Source: Promicromonosporaceae bacterium
GTDB taxonomy: Bacteria > Actinomycetota > Actinomycetes > Actinomycetales > Cellulomonadaceae
Reading direction: 5' to 3'
Assembly: GCA_009780755.1 (NCBI GenBank)
Contig: WQZL01000087.1
Coordinates: 1 to 9,893 of the forward strand
DNA length: 9,893 nucleotides
The notes beneath the pieces are model-generated. The model did no database searches, had not been told where the DNA came from, and saw only the letters and a list, made by a program, of their open reading frames with translations. This document shows positions 1-6,762 of this stretch, one piece after another (positions within the stretch are counted from its first letter, which is position 1; each line of letters begins with the position of its first letter). Made by a program: the position numbers and the translations under genes.

Positions 1-106
1 CCGCTACAGCCGGTTAACAGACTGCGTGTCGCCACGCGCACCAAATACACCTGTAAGACCGGTAGAGTATGACTGTTGCCGGGATGGTCCGGCGCGCTTA
101 ATTCCT

Positions 107-112
107 GGGGAG
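107..112 (+). promoter_or_regulatory. Ribosome binding site deciding the GTG 118 start
   Basis: GGGGAG sits five bases before GTG 118 and is the only purine-rich site near the possible starts of this gene. The rest of bases 1-106 shows no gene. A TAGAGT hexamer at 63-68 could be a -10 box, but no convincing -35 accompanies it. Confidence 0.6.
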
Positions 113-117
113 TACAA

Positions 118-903
118 GTGATCGACGGGTTCTTAAACGGCCCCCCCACGCCTGCGGCGGAATCGCCAGCCAGTGCATCTGCGGGCCTGTCCGGATACGG
201 CGAGCGCATGGAACGCATGGTTTCCATCGCTGCCGCTGAGGCTGCCGAGGCCGTAGCGGAGGCGCGAGAGAAGGCCACCCGGCTTCTCTCCGACACCCGC
301 CGCGAGGCTGACACGCTGATTTCGGAGGCGCAGGTGCAGGCCGCGACCACCATCAGCTCGGCCAATGCCGAGGCGGTGCGAATGCGCGCAGAAGCTTCTG
401 AGTTCTCGGAGATGACCCGGCGTGACGCCCGGATCGCCGCCGAGACCCTAACTCGCGAAACCAATCAGGCGGTTGACGACCAACTCCGCCGGGCCGAGTT
501 TGAGGCGCGCACCACCATCACCGACGGCGAAATCAAGGCGCAGCGCTTGGTTGAGGAGGCTCGCAGCGAGGCTGCTCGCTTGGCCGGACGCGCGCAGGTA
601 CTCGCCGACGAAGCCACCCAGAATCGGGAAAAGGCTCTCGTGGAAGCCGATGAGGCTAGGCGAGTGGCCAAGGAGGCCGCCGCCGAGAAACTCGCCGCCG
701 CCAGCGCCCAAAGCGAATCCATGATCGCCGAGGCGCAGGCTGAGACGGCCCGCATCCGGGCCGAGGCCGAACGCATCACCCGCGATTTGGTCAAGCGGCG
801 TGACGATATTGCCGTTCAACTTGGTGCGCTGCGCCAGCGGCTTGGTCTCGGAGGCCAAGCTGACACCGATTCCGCCCAGACTCACCTAGGAGGCGAACTC
901 TGA
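118..903 (+). CDS. DivIVA-like coiled-coil protein, first of a paralogous pair
   Basis: The 261-residue product is almost entirely a predicted coiled coil rich in Ala, Glu and Arg, with no signal peptide or membrane segment. After a short Pro/Ser/Ala-rich N-terminus, a GYGERMERMV motif (residues 26-35) opens the helical region. That region runs to about residue 245 and ends in a short Gly/Gln-rich tail. The motif followed by EA..A..A repeats resembles actinobacterial DivIVA/Scy-like cell-pole or division proteins; this assignment rests on composition and motif, not on a defined active site. I chose GTG 118 because GGGGAG lies five bases upstream; an in-frame TTG at 76 has no ribosome site. 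The stop overlaps the next gene's ATG by one base, so the two are translationally coupled. A cytoskeletal or scaffolding role is inference. Confidence 0.8.
   Translation: MIDGFLNGPPTPAAESPASASAGLSGYGERMERMVSIAAAEAAEAVAEAREKATRLLSDTRREADTLISEAQVQAATTISSANAEAVRMRAEASEFSEMTRRDARIAAETLTRETNQAVDDQLRRAEFEARTTITDGEIKAQRLVEEARSEAARLAGRAQVLADEATQNREKALVEADEARRVAKEAAAEKLAAASAQSESMIAEAQAETARIRAEAERITRDLVKRRDDIAVQLGALRQRLGLGGQADTDSAQTHLGGEL
888..893 (+). promoter_or_regulatory. Strong ribosome binding site inside the upstream gene
   Basis: AGGAGG lies nine bases before ATG 903, within the last codons of the upstream coding sequence. With the TGATG stop/start overlap (901-905) it indicates coupled translation of the two coiled-coil genes. 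Confidence 0.8.
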
Positions 904-1925
904 TGCGCTGGCATCGTAACCGATCTAATGACGTCGTCACCCCCGAGCAGGGGCCGACCGAGACCTCACTGCCGTGGGCGCCCATTTCTGCTGGCATCCC
1001 AGACTCCACACCGGAGCCTGCTCCACCGGTACCCCTCCCTGAAACTATGGATGAGGACAACCCAGCCCGTCGCTCAGTGTTCGGTGGGCTTCGTGGCAAG
1101 CGCGATGCCGAAGACGTTCCCGACGAGGCCGAGACCCAGGTGTTTACGGCTATCGAAGCGGCAGAGGCCGAGGCTCTTATCGACGAGGAGACGCCATCGA
1201 CAGAGTTCGATGATGTCCAGGATGCCTTCGCCGCCAGCGAGCAGCCCGTAGAGGCACCACAGTGGGTGGCTATGCAGCCAGTTGCCGAGGCGCCTGTCGA
1301 GGCGCCTGTCGAATCAGTCCCGGTTGAATCAGCTCCAGCTGAACCTACGCCGGTCACCCCCCCTCCACCCGTGGAGGTATCGGTGCCTCAGGTGGAGCTT
1401 GGCATCTCCTTTGGCGAACGCATCGAGCGCATGATTGCGGCGGCCATGCAAGAGGCTGAGGCCACCAAGGTGCAAGCCGAACGCGACGCCGATGCGACGC
1501 GAAATGACGCTCGCCTGGCGGCCGAACACACTGTGGCTGCCGCCCAACGGCAGGCCGCCGAGACCATCGCCCAAACGCAGGCTCGCTGCGAGGACGAGGT
1601 TGCGGCCACGCAACGCGCCCGACAGGAGGCGGACTACGCCCTCACCGAAGCTCGTCACGAGTGCGAGCAGATTCTGCGCCGCGCCCGCGATGAGGTGACC
1701 GAACTCCGCCAGGAGATCGACCGCCACGCTCAATCAATGTTGGCACGCACGCATGCCGAGACTGGCCGTACCCTGGCCGCCGCCCGCGCCGAGCTGGAAG
1801 AGTTGAAGATTCGTAAGGCCGAACTTGAAGAGCAGATGGCCGCAATCCGTTCGATGCTTTCCGGCGCGGTAACTACACCGCTTTCCGACCAAATGTCCGG
1901 CTTCCTGGGACACCCCGGAGCCTGA
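903..1925 (+). CDS. DivIVA-like coiled-coil protein with Pro/Glu-rich N-terminal region, second of the pair
   Basis: This 340-residue protein has two parts. Residues 1 to about 165 are acidic, Pro/Glu/Val-rich and probably disordered, including PVEAPVE-type repeats around 127-158 encoded partly by a 12-bp tandem repeat (1287-1310). Residues from about 168 (ISFGERIERMI) to 317 form an Ala/Glu/Arg/Gln-rich coiled coil. The GERIERMI motif and the heptad pattern after it match GERMERMV in the upstream protein, so the coiled-coil parts are paralogous, and only this copy carries the long linker. No membrane segment or catalytic motif is visible. A scaffold or polar-growth role is inferred from resemblance to actinobacterial DivIVA-family proteins. 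The two proteins may form a hetero-oligomer, since they are co-translated. Confidence 0.8.
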   Translation: MRWHRNRSNDVVTPEQGPTETSLPWAPISAGIPDSTPEPAPPVPLPETMDEDNPARRSVFGGLRGKRDAEDVPDEAETQVFTAIEAAEAEALIDEETPSTEFDDVQDAFAASEQPVEAPQWVAMQPVAEAPVEAPVESVPVESAPAEPTPVTPPPPVEVSVPQVELGISFGERIERMIAAAMQEAEATKVQAERDADATRNDARLAAEHTVAAAQRQAAETIAQTQARCEDEVAATQRARQEADYALTEARHECEQILRRARDEVTELRQEIDRHAQSMLARTHAETGRTLAAARAELEELKIRKAELEEQMAAIRSMLSGAVTTPLSDQMSGFLGHPGA

Positions 1926-1939
1926 TACACGGTTCTTCA

Positions 1940-1970
1940 GAGAGGCCGCCAGTGCATCTGGCGGCCTCTC
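1940..1970 (+). terminator. Intrinsic terminator of the coiled-coil operon
   Basis: A perfect 13-bp GC-rich stem (1940-1952 with 1958-1970) closes a five-base loop and is followed directly by TTTT. It begins 14 bases after the second gene's stop and ends the two-gene operon. Confidence 0.93.
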
Positions 1971-2022
1971 TTTTGCCCCCACCACCCCGCCCTCTCCTTT
2001 GCTCCAGCGGCTGCCCCTTAGC

Positions 2023-2235
2023 GGTTGAGCCTGTCGAAACCACCAGAAAGTCGTCATCCTGCGCGAGCGGTTTCGGGGTCCCCGCGAGTCCCCGCAGCGT
2101 AGCGAGGAGACTCGTGGGGTGAAGCCAGCGAGTCGCAGGACCCAGAATAAACGGCCGCCTCCGGGTCTAGGTTCTGCGACTACGCTCGTTCCTCGCTCCG
2201 CACAGAATGACGAGACCGCGAACACAGGCTCAACC
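2023..2235. repeat. Miniature nested inverted-repeat element
   Basis: The block is bounded by a perfect 12-bp inverted repeat, GGTTGAGCCTGT (2023-2034) and ACAGGCTCAACC (2224-2235). Inside are further arms. CGTCATCCTGCGCGAGC at 2052-2068 pairs imperfectly with 2195-2212. GTCGCAGGACC at 2132-2142 pairs with 2163-2180. CCCCGCGAGTC at 2080-2090 pairs with 2109-2119 at 10 of 11 positions. No open frame in it looks like a gene and no target duplication is evident. It resembles the non-coding repeats common between genes in GC-rich actinobacteria; whether it is mobile (MITE-like) cannot be decided from one copy. It fills most of the 339-base gap between genes. Confidence 0.7.
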
Positions 2236-2252
2236 CAAGGGTTTTGCCGCAC

Positions 2253-2258
2253 TAGGCT
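2253..2258 (+). promoter_or_regulatory. -10 box of a leaderless promoter (beta-galactosidase)
   Basis: TAGGCT is followed by exactly six bases and then GTG 2265. That spacing places transcription initiation on the start codon. No Shine-Dalgarno site precedes the gene and no clear -35 is visible. Confidence 0.6.
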
Positions 2259-2264
2259 TAACGC

Positions 2265-3869
2265 GTGACTCACGAAATCGCTTTCCCTCTGCCCCGCCTG
2301 GTTAAGTCTGGTAGTGCCACGCTGCTGGAGGTGGATGGCGCCCCGTTCCTGATTCGAGGCGGCGAACTCGGCAACTCCTCCTCGGAGCGGGCCTACCTGG
2401 AGCCGTTCTGGCCGAAGCTGCAACGAATGGGCCTGAACACCGTGGTCGCACCCATCTATTGGGACGTGATCGAGCCGGTGGAAGGCCGGTTTGACTTCAC
2501 GCTCGTTGACGAACTGCTGGCCGATGCCCGACGCAGCGGGATGCGCCTGGTGCCGTTGTGGTTCGGCTCGTGGAAAAATTCCATGTCCTGTTACGCCCCC
2601 GCCTGGGTGAAGGCCGATGTCGCGCGGTTCCCCCGAGCGCGCACCCCCCAAAGCGAGGCGCTGGAAATCCTCAGCCCGTTCGCCGCCGCCAATGCCGAGG
2701 CCGATGCCCGCGCCTTCGCCGCGTTGATGGCGCATCTGCGTGAAGTAGACCCGCAGCACACGGTGGTGATGATGCAGGTGGAGAACGAAATCGGCATGAT
2801 TCCCGAGGCTCGCGATTTTTGCGCGGAGGCCGTGACTGCCTTCGAGGGTCCGGTGCCTAAAATGCTGATGGACTATCTGCACGGCACCTCTGGCGACAAT
2901 GGTTCGCTGCTGCGACAGCGCTGGATGACCGCCGGGCAGGCGCCATCGGGCAGCTGGACGGAAGTGTTCGGCGATTCCTTCCAAACCGAGGAAATCTTCC
3001 AAGCCTGGCACTTCGCCACCTATGTGCAGACGGTCACGGCCGCGGGCCGCGCCGAACTCGACCTGCCGATGTACACCAACGCGGCACTGATTCGTCCCGG
3101 CGCCCAGCCCGGCCAATACCCATCGGCCGGGCCACTGCCGCATCTGGCCGAAATCTGGCGGCTCGGCGCTCCCGCGCTAGATTTCATCGCCCCCGACATC
3201 TACTTCCCGAACTTTGCCGAGTGGGCTGATGCCTACGTGGCCAGCGGCAACCCGCTGTTTGTGCCGGAGGCGCTACGCACCGTTGATGCGGCGGCCAACG
3301 CGCTGTACACCTTCGGCAAGCACGCGGCGCTGGGCTTCTCCCCGTTTAGCATCGAGAGTGTCGAGGGGCACGCACAGGCGATGATTGCCGGAGCGTATGA
3401 CGTGATCGCGCAGCTAACCCCGTTGATCGTCGCGCACGCCGGAGATGGCTCCATGACCGGCCTGCTGCCCCCCACCGCCGACATGCGCTACCCGCATCGC
3501 ATCCGTTTTGGCGACGTGATCCTGCACGCCTCCTTTGAGCAAGCGCCCGCGCCTGCGTTGGCCGATGGCGTAATCAACGAGACCGGGCAGGCCGCAGGCG
3601 TGGAATACCTGCCCGCCGGCGCCATCGTGATCGCCACCGGCCCAGACGAGCTGGTGGTCGGCGGCATTGGCGTCACCCTCACCTTCGCCGACCCGACCCA
3701 CCGCGAAACTGTGGGCATCCTAAGCTGCGAAGAGGGCCGCTACGACGAGGCTGGCAACTGGCAGCACCTCCGCTGGCTCAACGGCGACCAAACCCACCAG
3801 GGCCGTCATGTCCGCCTAGAACCAGGCCACTTCACCATCCAACGCGCCAAGCTGTACCGCTACTCCTAA
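2265..3869 (+). CDS. GH35-type beta-galactosidase with DUF5597-like C-terminus
   Basis: The 534-residue protein is a glycoside hydrolase of the GH35/GH42-like clan A type. The N-terminal part starts with a family-like substrate segment (LLEVDGAPFLIRGGELGNSS, about 20-40). The TIM-barrel follows, with WDVIEPVEGRFDF (66-78) and QVENEIG (171-177), where E175 is the likely acid/base. The probable nucleophile is E335 in LFVPEA. From about residue 360 to the end lies a beta-rich region like DUF5597. There is no signal peptide, so it should act in the cytoplasm, releasing terminal galactose or a related sugar from imported oligosaccharides; the exact substrate cannot be read from the sequence. GTG 2265 is chosen for the leaderless promoter and because the family's N-terminus begins nearby. 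No transporter or regulator of sugar use adjoins it, so it appears to be a stand-alone gene. Confidence 0.87.
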   Translation: MTHEIAFPLPRLVKSGSATLLEVDGAPFLIRGGELGNSSSERAYLEPFWPKLQRMGLNTVVAPIYWDVIEPVEGRFDFTLVDELLADARRSGMRLVPLWFGSWKNSMSCYAPAWVKADVARFPRARTPQSEALEILSPFAAANAEADARAFAALMAHLREVDPQHTVVMMQVENEIGMIPEARDFCAEAVTAFEGPVPKMLMDYLHGTSGDNGSLLRQRWMTAGQAPSGSWTEVFGDSFQTEEIFQAWHFATYVQTVTAAGRAELDLPMYTNAALIRPGAQPGQYPSAGPLPHLAEIWRLGAPALDFIAPDIYFPNFAEWADAYVASGNPLFVPEALRTVDAAANALYTFGKHAALGFSPFSIESVEGHAQAMIAGAYDVIAQLTPLIVAHAGDGSMTGLLPPTADMRYPHRIRFGDVILHASFEQAPAPALADGVINETGQAAGVEYLPAGAIVIATGPDELVVGGIGVTLTFADPTHRETVGILSCEEGRYDEAGNWQHLRWLNGDQTHQGRHVRLEPGHFTIQRAKLYRYS

Positions 3870-3883
3870 CAGGAATACTTCTC

Positions 3884-3922
3884 GTCGAAACCATCCACGC
3901 CCCGCCCACAGGTGGTTTCGAC
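3884..3922. repeat. Hairpin-forming inverted repeat downstream of the beta-galactosidase
   Basis: GTCGAAACCA (3884-3893) pairs perfectly with TGGTTTCGAC (3913-3922) across a 19-base GC-rich spacer. It lies 14 bases after the stop codon and could act as a terminator, although no T tract follows. Both arms are pieces of the window's dispersed repeat. Confidence 0.55.
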
Positions 3923-3952
3923 ACGGCGTTCGTACCTCACGCCTACTCAACC
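3914..3952 (-). repeat. Dispersed GGTTGAGTAG...CGAAACC repeat copy
   Basis: Read on the minus strand, the copy begins GGTTGAGTAGG and ends GTGTCGAAACC, matching the ends of the copies near 5038-5092 and, more loosely, 9598-9638. It is non-coding and shares its right end with the hairpin just upstream. Confidence 0.6.
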
Positions 3953-3995
3953 ACCCGATTCTCTCGCCCATCAGGAGGTTGTCGGGGGGTGAGGC

Positions 3996-4001
3996 TAGCC
4001 T
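3996..4001 (+). promoter_or_regulatory. -10 box of a leaderless promoter (first DUF1905 gene)
   Basis: TAGCCT is followed by six bases (TAGTGG) and ATG 4008. The upstream TGTCGG..GGTG.GG block is shared with the promoter of the second DUF1905 gene. Confidence 0.68.
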
Positions 4002-4007
4002 TAGTGG

Positions 4008-4310
4008 ATGCTGCGAATCGCCTTTATCTCACCTTTGTACAGCGGCCAGTTTGAGCAGGGATTCTCCACCTGGGTTGAGCTGGACGGCGAGACTGTCCGC
4101 ACTATCACCTCCCCATCGATCCCCCGGGCAGCCTTCGGCTCCATCCCCTGCACAGCCACCATCGGCGCCACCACCTGGAAGACCTCCGTTTTCCCCGGTG
4201 ATGCCGGCTCGGGTGGCTTCTTCCTCCGGGTAGCCAAGAAGGTTCGCGAGGCCGAGAGCCTAGAGGTCGATGCGCCAGTCACGGTTCACCTGGACATTCT
4301 CACAGCTTGA
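4008..4310 (+). CDS. DUF1905 domain protein, copy 1
   Basis: The 100-residue protein is a single DUF1905 domain of unknown biochemical function, a small beta-barrel-like fold. Typical features are the central FGSIPCTATIGATTWKTSVF segment (about 43-62), a Gly-rich FFLRV strand, then KKVREAESLEVDAPVTVHLDI (about 77-97). There is no signal peptide or membrane helix. The start ATG is placed by the leaderless promoter and by alignment with the second copy, which also begins MLR. The two copies are roughly half identical, so this is an old tandem duplication that included the promoter. Confidence 0.85.
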   Translation: MLRIAFISPLYSGQFEQGFSTWVELDGETVRTITSPSIPRAAFGSIPCTATIGATTWKTSVFPGDAGSGGFFLRVAKKVREAESLEVDAPVTVHLDILTA

Positions 4311-4322
4311 GTCGGACATGCG

Positions 4323-4365
4323 AGATTACATCCTCAAGGAATACAATTCCTTGAGGATGTAATCT
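4323..4365. repeat. Perfect 20-bp palindrome with 3-base loop
   Basis: Arms 4323-4342 and 4346-4365 are perfectly complementary around the loop ACA. The sequence is markedly AT-richer (about 40% GC per arm) than its surroundings. It starts 13 bases after the first DUF1905 stop, so it may be a terminator, though only TTTG follows the stem. Its right arm touches the start of the ATPase remnant. Confidence 0.85.
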
Positions 4366-4678
4366 TTGTCGATGGCGCATCGCAGATCCCGCGCTTCGGT
4401 TCTGGCTCTCGATGGTGGAGCCATCGCTGCCAGAGATCGATCTGATCGTGGGTGACAATCAACCGGCGAACTGTGTCAGTTTTGCTGGCACCATCAAGTG
4501 GCGGGAGAACCAGCCAGTCACGACCACTGAGGTCTCAGAACTAGCGGCGAAAGCGCTGGCTGTGCCGGGGGTCACGCCAAACACCCCGTTAGTTGCCGTC
4601 TGCCCGGCTGGGGCTGAGCCTGATTTCCGGCTAAAACAGGTTTGGACTGCCACTGATCTGCTGGCTGCCTGGCCTTAG
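4364..4678 (+). pseudogene. 3' remnant of a DUF234-type AAA ATPase with an internal deletion
   Basis: The reading frame is open from 4355 to the stop at 4678 but has no start codon before ATG 4412. Translated from 4370 it reads RWRIADPALRFWLSMVEPSL, which resembles the helical region after the ATPase core in DUF234 proteins (YRIADPYLRFW-type). It then passes straight into PEIDLIVGDNQ, SFAGTIKWRENQPV and a C-terminal ATDLLAAW, which resemble the C-terminal nuclease-like part of the same family. In intact members I recall some 60-70 residues between these two parts, so the copy has lost its ATPase core and an internal piece. I judged this from memory of the family. An 88-residue protein from ATG 4412 could still be made, but no ribosome site precedes it. 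Confidence 0.72.
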
Positions 4679-4713
4679 CCCCTTGAACACACCAGGCTGT
4701 CGGTAGGTGGGGT

Positions 4714-4719
4714 TAGCCT
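4714..4719 (+). promoter_or_regulatory. -10 box of a leaderless promoter (second DUF1905 gene)
   Basis: TAGCCT is followed by TAGCGG and ATG 4726. It matches the first copy's promoter at 3996 except for one base in the spacer, and a shared TGTCGG block lies further upstream. No Shine-Dalgarno site is present. Confidence 0.68.
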
Positions 4720-4725
4720 TAGCGG

Positions 4726-5019
4726 ATGCTTAGAGTTACCTTCACCGCACCGCTGGGCGGTGGCCAGCACGGGCAGGGGTTCTATACGTGGGTCGAGACT
4801 GATGAGGAGACCACCGATCTGCTTAACGATTTGCCCGTGCCCCGCGTCGGGTTTCAGGCCATCAAGTGTCAGGCGACCATCGGGAAAACCACCTGGAAAA
4901 CCTCCGTCTTCCCCAACAAGGGCAATTTCCTGCTGCTCGTTGCGGGGCGCGTTCGTAAGGCCGAGAACCTAGAGGTAGATGATCCGGTGACGGTTCACTT
5001 GGACATCCTCGCCACGTGA
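4726..5019 (+). CDS. DUF1905 domain protein, copy 2
   Basis: The 97-residue protein is a paralogue of the product of 4008-4310. It shares the MLR start, QGF.TWVE, the ATIG.TTWKTSVFP core and the VRKAE.LEVDDPVTVHLDI C-terminus. It lacks the Gly/Ser-rich GDAGSGG loop of the first copy and has NKGN there instead. The function of DUF1905 is not known. It is transcribed towards hflX, and the two stop codons are separated only by a dispersed repeat. It probably has its own leaderless promoter, so it need not be co-transcribed with copy 1. Confidence 0.85.
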   Translation: MLRVTFTAPLGGGQHGQGFYTWVETDEETTDLLNDLPVPRVGFQAIKCQATIGKTTWKTSVFPNKGNFLLLVAGRVRKAENLEVDDPVTVHLDILAT

Positions 5020-5037
5020 AGCCGAAGCCGGCATCGT

Positions 5038-5092
5038 TCGAAACCACCACCATCCACCCGTCGAGCGCGGTCGCTGCGCTCCCTACTCAACC
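5038..5092 (-). repeat. Dispersed repeat copy between convergent genes
   Basis: On the minus strand this reads GGTTGAGTAGGGAGCGCAGC and ends GGTGGTTTCGAA, the same ends as the copy at 3914-3952. The TGA stop of hflX (5089-5087) lies inside it, and the repeat may also act as the shared 3' end for both convergent genes. Confidence 0.65.
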
Positions 5093-6610
5093 GCCGGTGG
5101 GGGGATGGGTGGCGGCGCGGGTTAGGTCGGCGGCTAGGAGTTCGGGGGCGCGGCCACGCAGGTGGGTGCCCGTCTCAACGTGTTCTAGGTGGTCGATGTC
5201 GCCGAATTCGTGCATTCGGTTGACCAGGTCGCCGCGCGAGTAGGGCACCACCACGTCCACCTCGACGTCGGGCCGGGGCAGCTCGGCGGCGATGAGCGCC
5301 CGTAATTCGGCCAATCCCTCGCCGGTGTGAGCGGAGACGACGATGGTGCGCGGCTCCTTGCGCAGCACCCGCCCGATCACCTCGGGGTCGGACACATCGG
5401 CCTTGTTCAACACCACCACCTCGGGCACGTCGTCAATGCCGTCGATCTCGGCCAGCACCTCGCGGACGGCCGCGATCTGCCCCTCGGGGTCGGGGTGCGA
5501 AGCGTCCACCACATGCAGCAGCAGCGCGGCGTCGCCCACCTCCTCCAGCGTTGAGCGGAACGCCTCGACCAGCTGCGTTGGCAACTGCCGAACAAACCCA
5601 ACCGTGTCGGCCAGCGTGTACACGCGCCCATCGGCCGTCTTGGCCCGGCGAACCGTGGGGTCAAGCGTGGCGAACAGCGCGTTCTCTACCAACACACCCG
5701 CATCCGTCAACGCATTTAACAGCGATGATTTGCCCGCGTTCGTGTATCCCGCGATGGCCACGTTCGGGATGGCGTTGCGCAGACGAGTTTGCCGCTTGGT
5801 CTCCCGCGCCGGGGCCATCGCCTTGATTTCGCGGCGCAGTTTTGCCATGCGGTCGCGGATGCGGCGACGATCCAGCTCGATCTTGGTTTCGCCAGGGCCG
5901 CGCGAACCCATGCCCGCGCCCTGGCCACCCACCTGTCCACCGGCCTGCCGCGACATCGAGTCACCCCAGCCCCGCAGGCGGGGCAGCAGGTATTCAAGCT
6001 GCGCCAGCTCCACCTGGGCCTTGCCCTCGCGGCTCTTGGCGTGCTGGGCAAAGATATCGAGAATCAGTGCGGTGCGGTCGATCACCTTGACCTTGACGAT
6101 ATCTTCTAGCGCGCGACGCTGGGATGGGGCGAGTTCGGTGTCGGCGATCACGGTGTCGGCGCCAACATCGACGACAATGTCGGCCAGCTCCTGGGCCTTG
6201 CCGGAGCCGAGGTAGGTACCGGGGTCGGGCTTCTGGCGGCGCTGCAATACACCCTCCAGCACGTTCGAGCCAGCGGTCTCGGCAAGAGCGGCCAGCTCGC
6301 GCAGGCTCACCTCCGCCTCCCGCGCGGCAGCCTCACCACCGGAGTACATGCCGATCAGGACGACGCGCTCTAGGCGAAGTTGCCGGTACTCCACCTCGGT
6401 GACGTCTTGCAATTCGGTAGAAAGCCCTTCGACGCGGCGCAGGCGGGAGCGTTCCTCTAGCTCCATCTGGTCGCCATCGTGCGCCGTGTGTACGGTGCCA
6501 CCTTCGGCGCGGGCCGTCCCGGCGCGCGCTAGCACACGGGCCACCACATCGTTTGCGATGTCCTGCGCGGAGCGCTCGTCGGCCACAGGTTCTGGCGGGG
6601 TTTGAGTCAA
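5087..6610 (-). CDS. hflX: GTPase HflX, ribosome-splitting factor
   Basis: HflX is a GTP-hydrolysing, ribosome-associated protein that in other bacteria splits stalled or stressed 70S ribosomes. The 507-residue product has the HflX N-terminal domain (about 70-240). A Gly-rich linker follows, with the family signature GSRGPGETKIELDRR (about 235-249). The GTPase domain carries the P-loop GYTNAGKSS (288-296), DTVGF (335-339) and NKAD (402-405), all intact. I place the start at TTG 6610, with AAAAGGA six bases upstream (6617-6623 on the plus strand); an in-frame start at 6676 has no such site and adds residues unlike the family. It is longer than E. coli HflX (about 426) through an N-terminal extension, usual in actinobacteria. 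It is divergent from the methyltransferase gene, with a 152-base gap. Confidence 0.93.
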   Translation of the reverse strand: MTQTPPEPVADERSAQDIANDVVARVLARAGTARAEGGTVHTAHDGDQMELEERSRLRRVEGLSTELQDVTEVEYRQLRLERVVLIGMYSGGEAAAREAEVSLRELAALAETAGSNVLEGVLQRRQKPDPGTYLGSGKAQELADIVVDVGADTVIADTELAPSQRRALEDIVKVKVIDRTALILDIFAQHAKSREGKAQVELAQLEYLLPRLRGWGDSMSRQAGGQVGGQGAGMGSRGPGETKIELDRRRIRDRMAKLRREIKAMAPARETKRQTRLRNAIPNVAIAGYTNAGKSSLLNALTDAGVLVENALFATLDPTVRRAKTADGRVYTLADTVGFVRQLPTQLVEAFRSTLEEVGDAALLLHVVDASHPDPEGQIAAVREVLAEIDGIDDVPEVVVLNKADVSDPEVIGRVLRKEPRTIVVSAHTGEGLAELRALIAAELPRPDVEVDVVVPYSRGDLVNRMHEFGDIDHLEHVETGTHLRGRAPELLAADLTRAATHPPTGG

Positions 6611-6616
6611 GTTCAA

Positions 6617-6623
6617 TCCTTTT
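6617..6623 (-). promoter_or_regulatory. Ribosome binding site supporting the hflX TTG start
   Basis: On the minus strand AAAAGGA precedes TTG 6610 by six bases. A second TTG at 6616 directly abuts the site and is therefore less likely to be the start. Confidence 0.55.
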
Positions 6624-6721
6624 ATTGTTGATGCAACCCTCAGTTTCCCACGCCCAGGCTCAGGACACCCACTCAATTACCGATTCCGGTCCGTGACTGG
6701 CACCCAGCCGGTGCGTGGAAT

Positions 6722-6742
6722 GGTTTCGACAAGCCCAACCAC
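6722..6742. repeat. Dispersed GGTTTCGACA...CAACCACC repeat copy
   Basis: GGTTTCGACAAGCCCAACC is a two-mismatch version of the same repeat seen inverted at 2023-2043. It lies in the hflX/methyltransferase divergent gap, just upstream of the methyltransferase promoter. The rest of that gap shows nothing I can identify. Confidence 0.6.
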
Positions 6743-6750
6743 CGTGTGCG

Positions 6751-6756
6751 TAAGAT
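6751..6756 (+). promoter_or_regulatory. -10 box of a leaderless promoter (methyltransferase)
   Basis: TAAGAT is followed by six bases (GCGACG) and GTG 6763, the same spacing as at four other starts in the window. No Shine-Dalgarno site is visible. Confidence 0.68.
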
Positions 6757-6762
6757 GCGACG

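Noticed and set aside
1287..1310. Two tandem copies of GAGGCGCCTGTC
   Set aside because: They encode the PVE repeats of the disordered linker in the second coiled-coil protein; too short and few to be a separate repeat feature.
1734..3143. Long minus-strand open frame of 469 codons opposite the operon end and the beta-galactosidase gene
   Set aside because: It is the antisense of a well-supported glycoside hydrolase, runs through a terminator and a repeat element, and its translation is His/Arg/Gly-rich with no recognisable domain.
5343..6215. Plus-strand open frame of 290 codons opposite hflX
   Set aside because: Its Ser/Arg/Thr-rich translation is the expected shadow of a high-GC gene, and hflX on the other strand has all family motifs.
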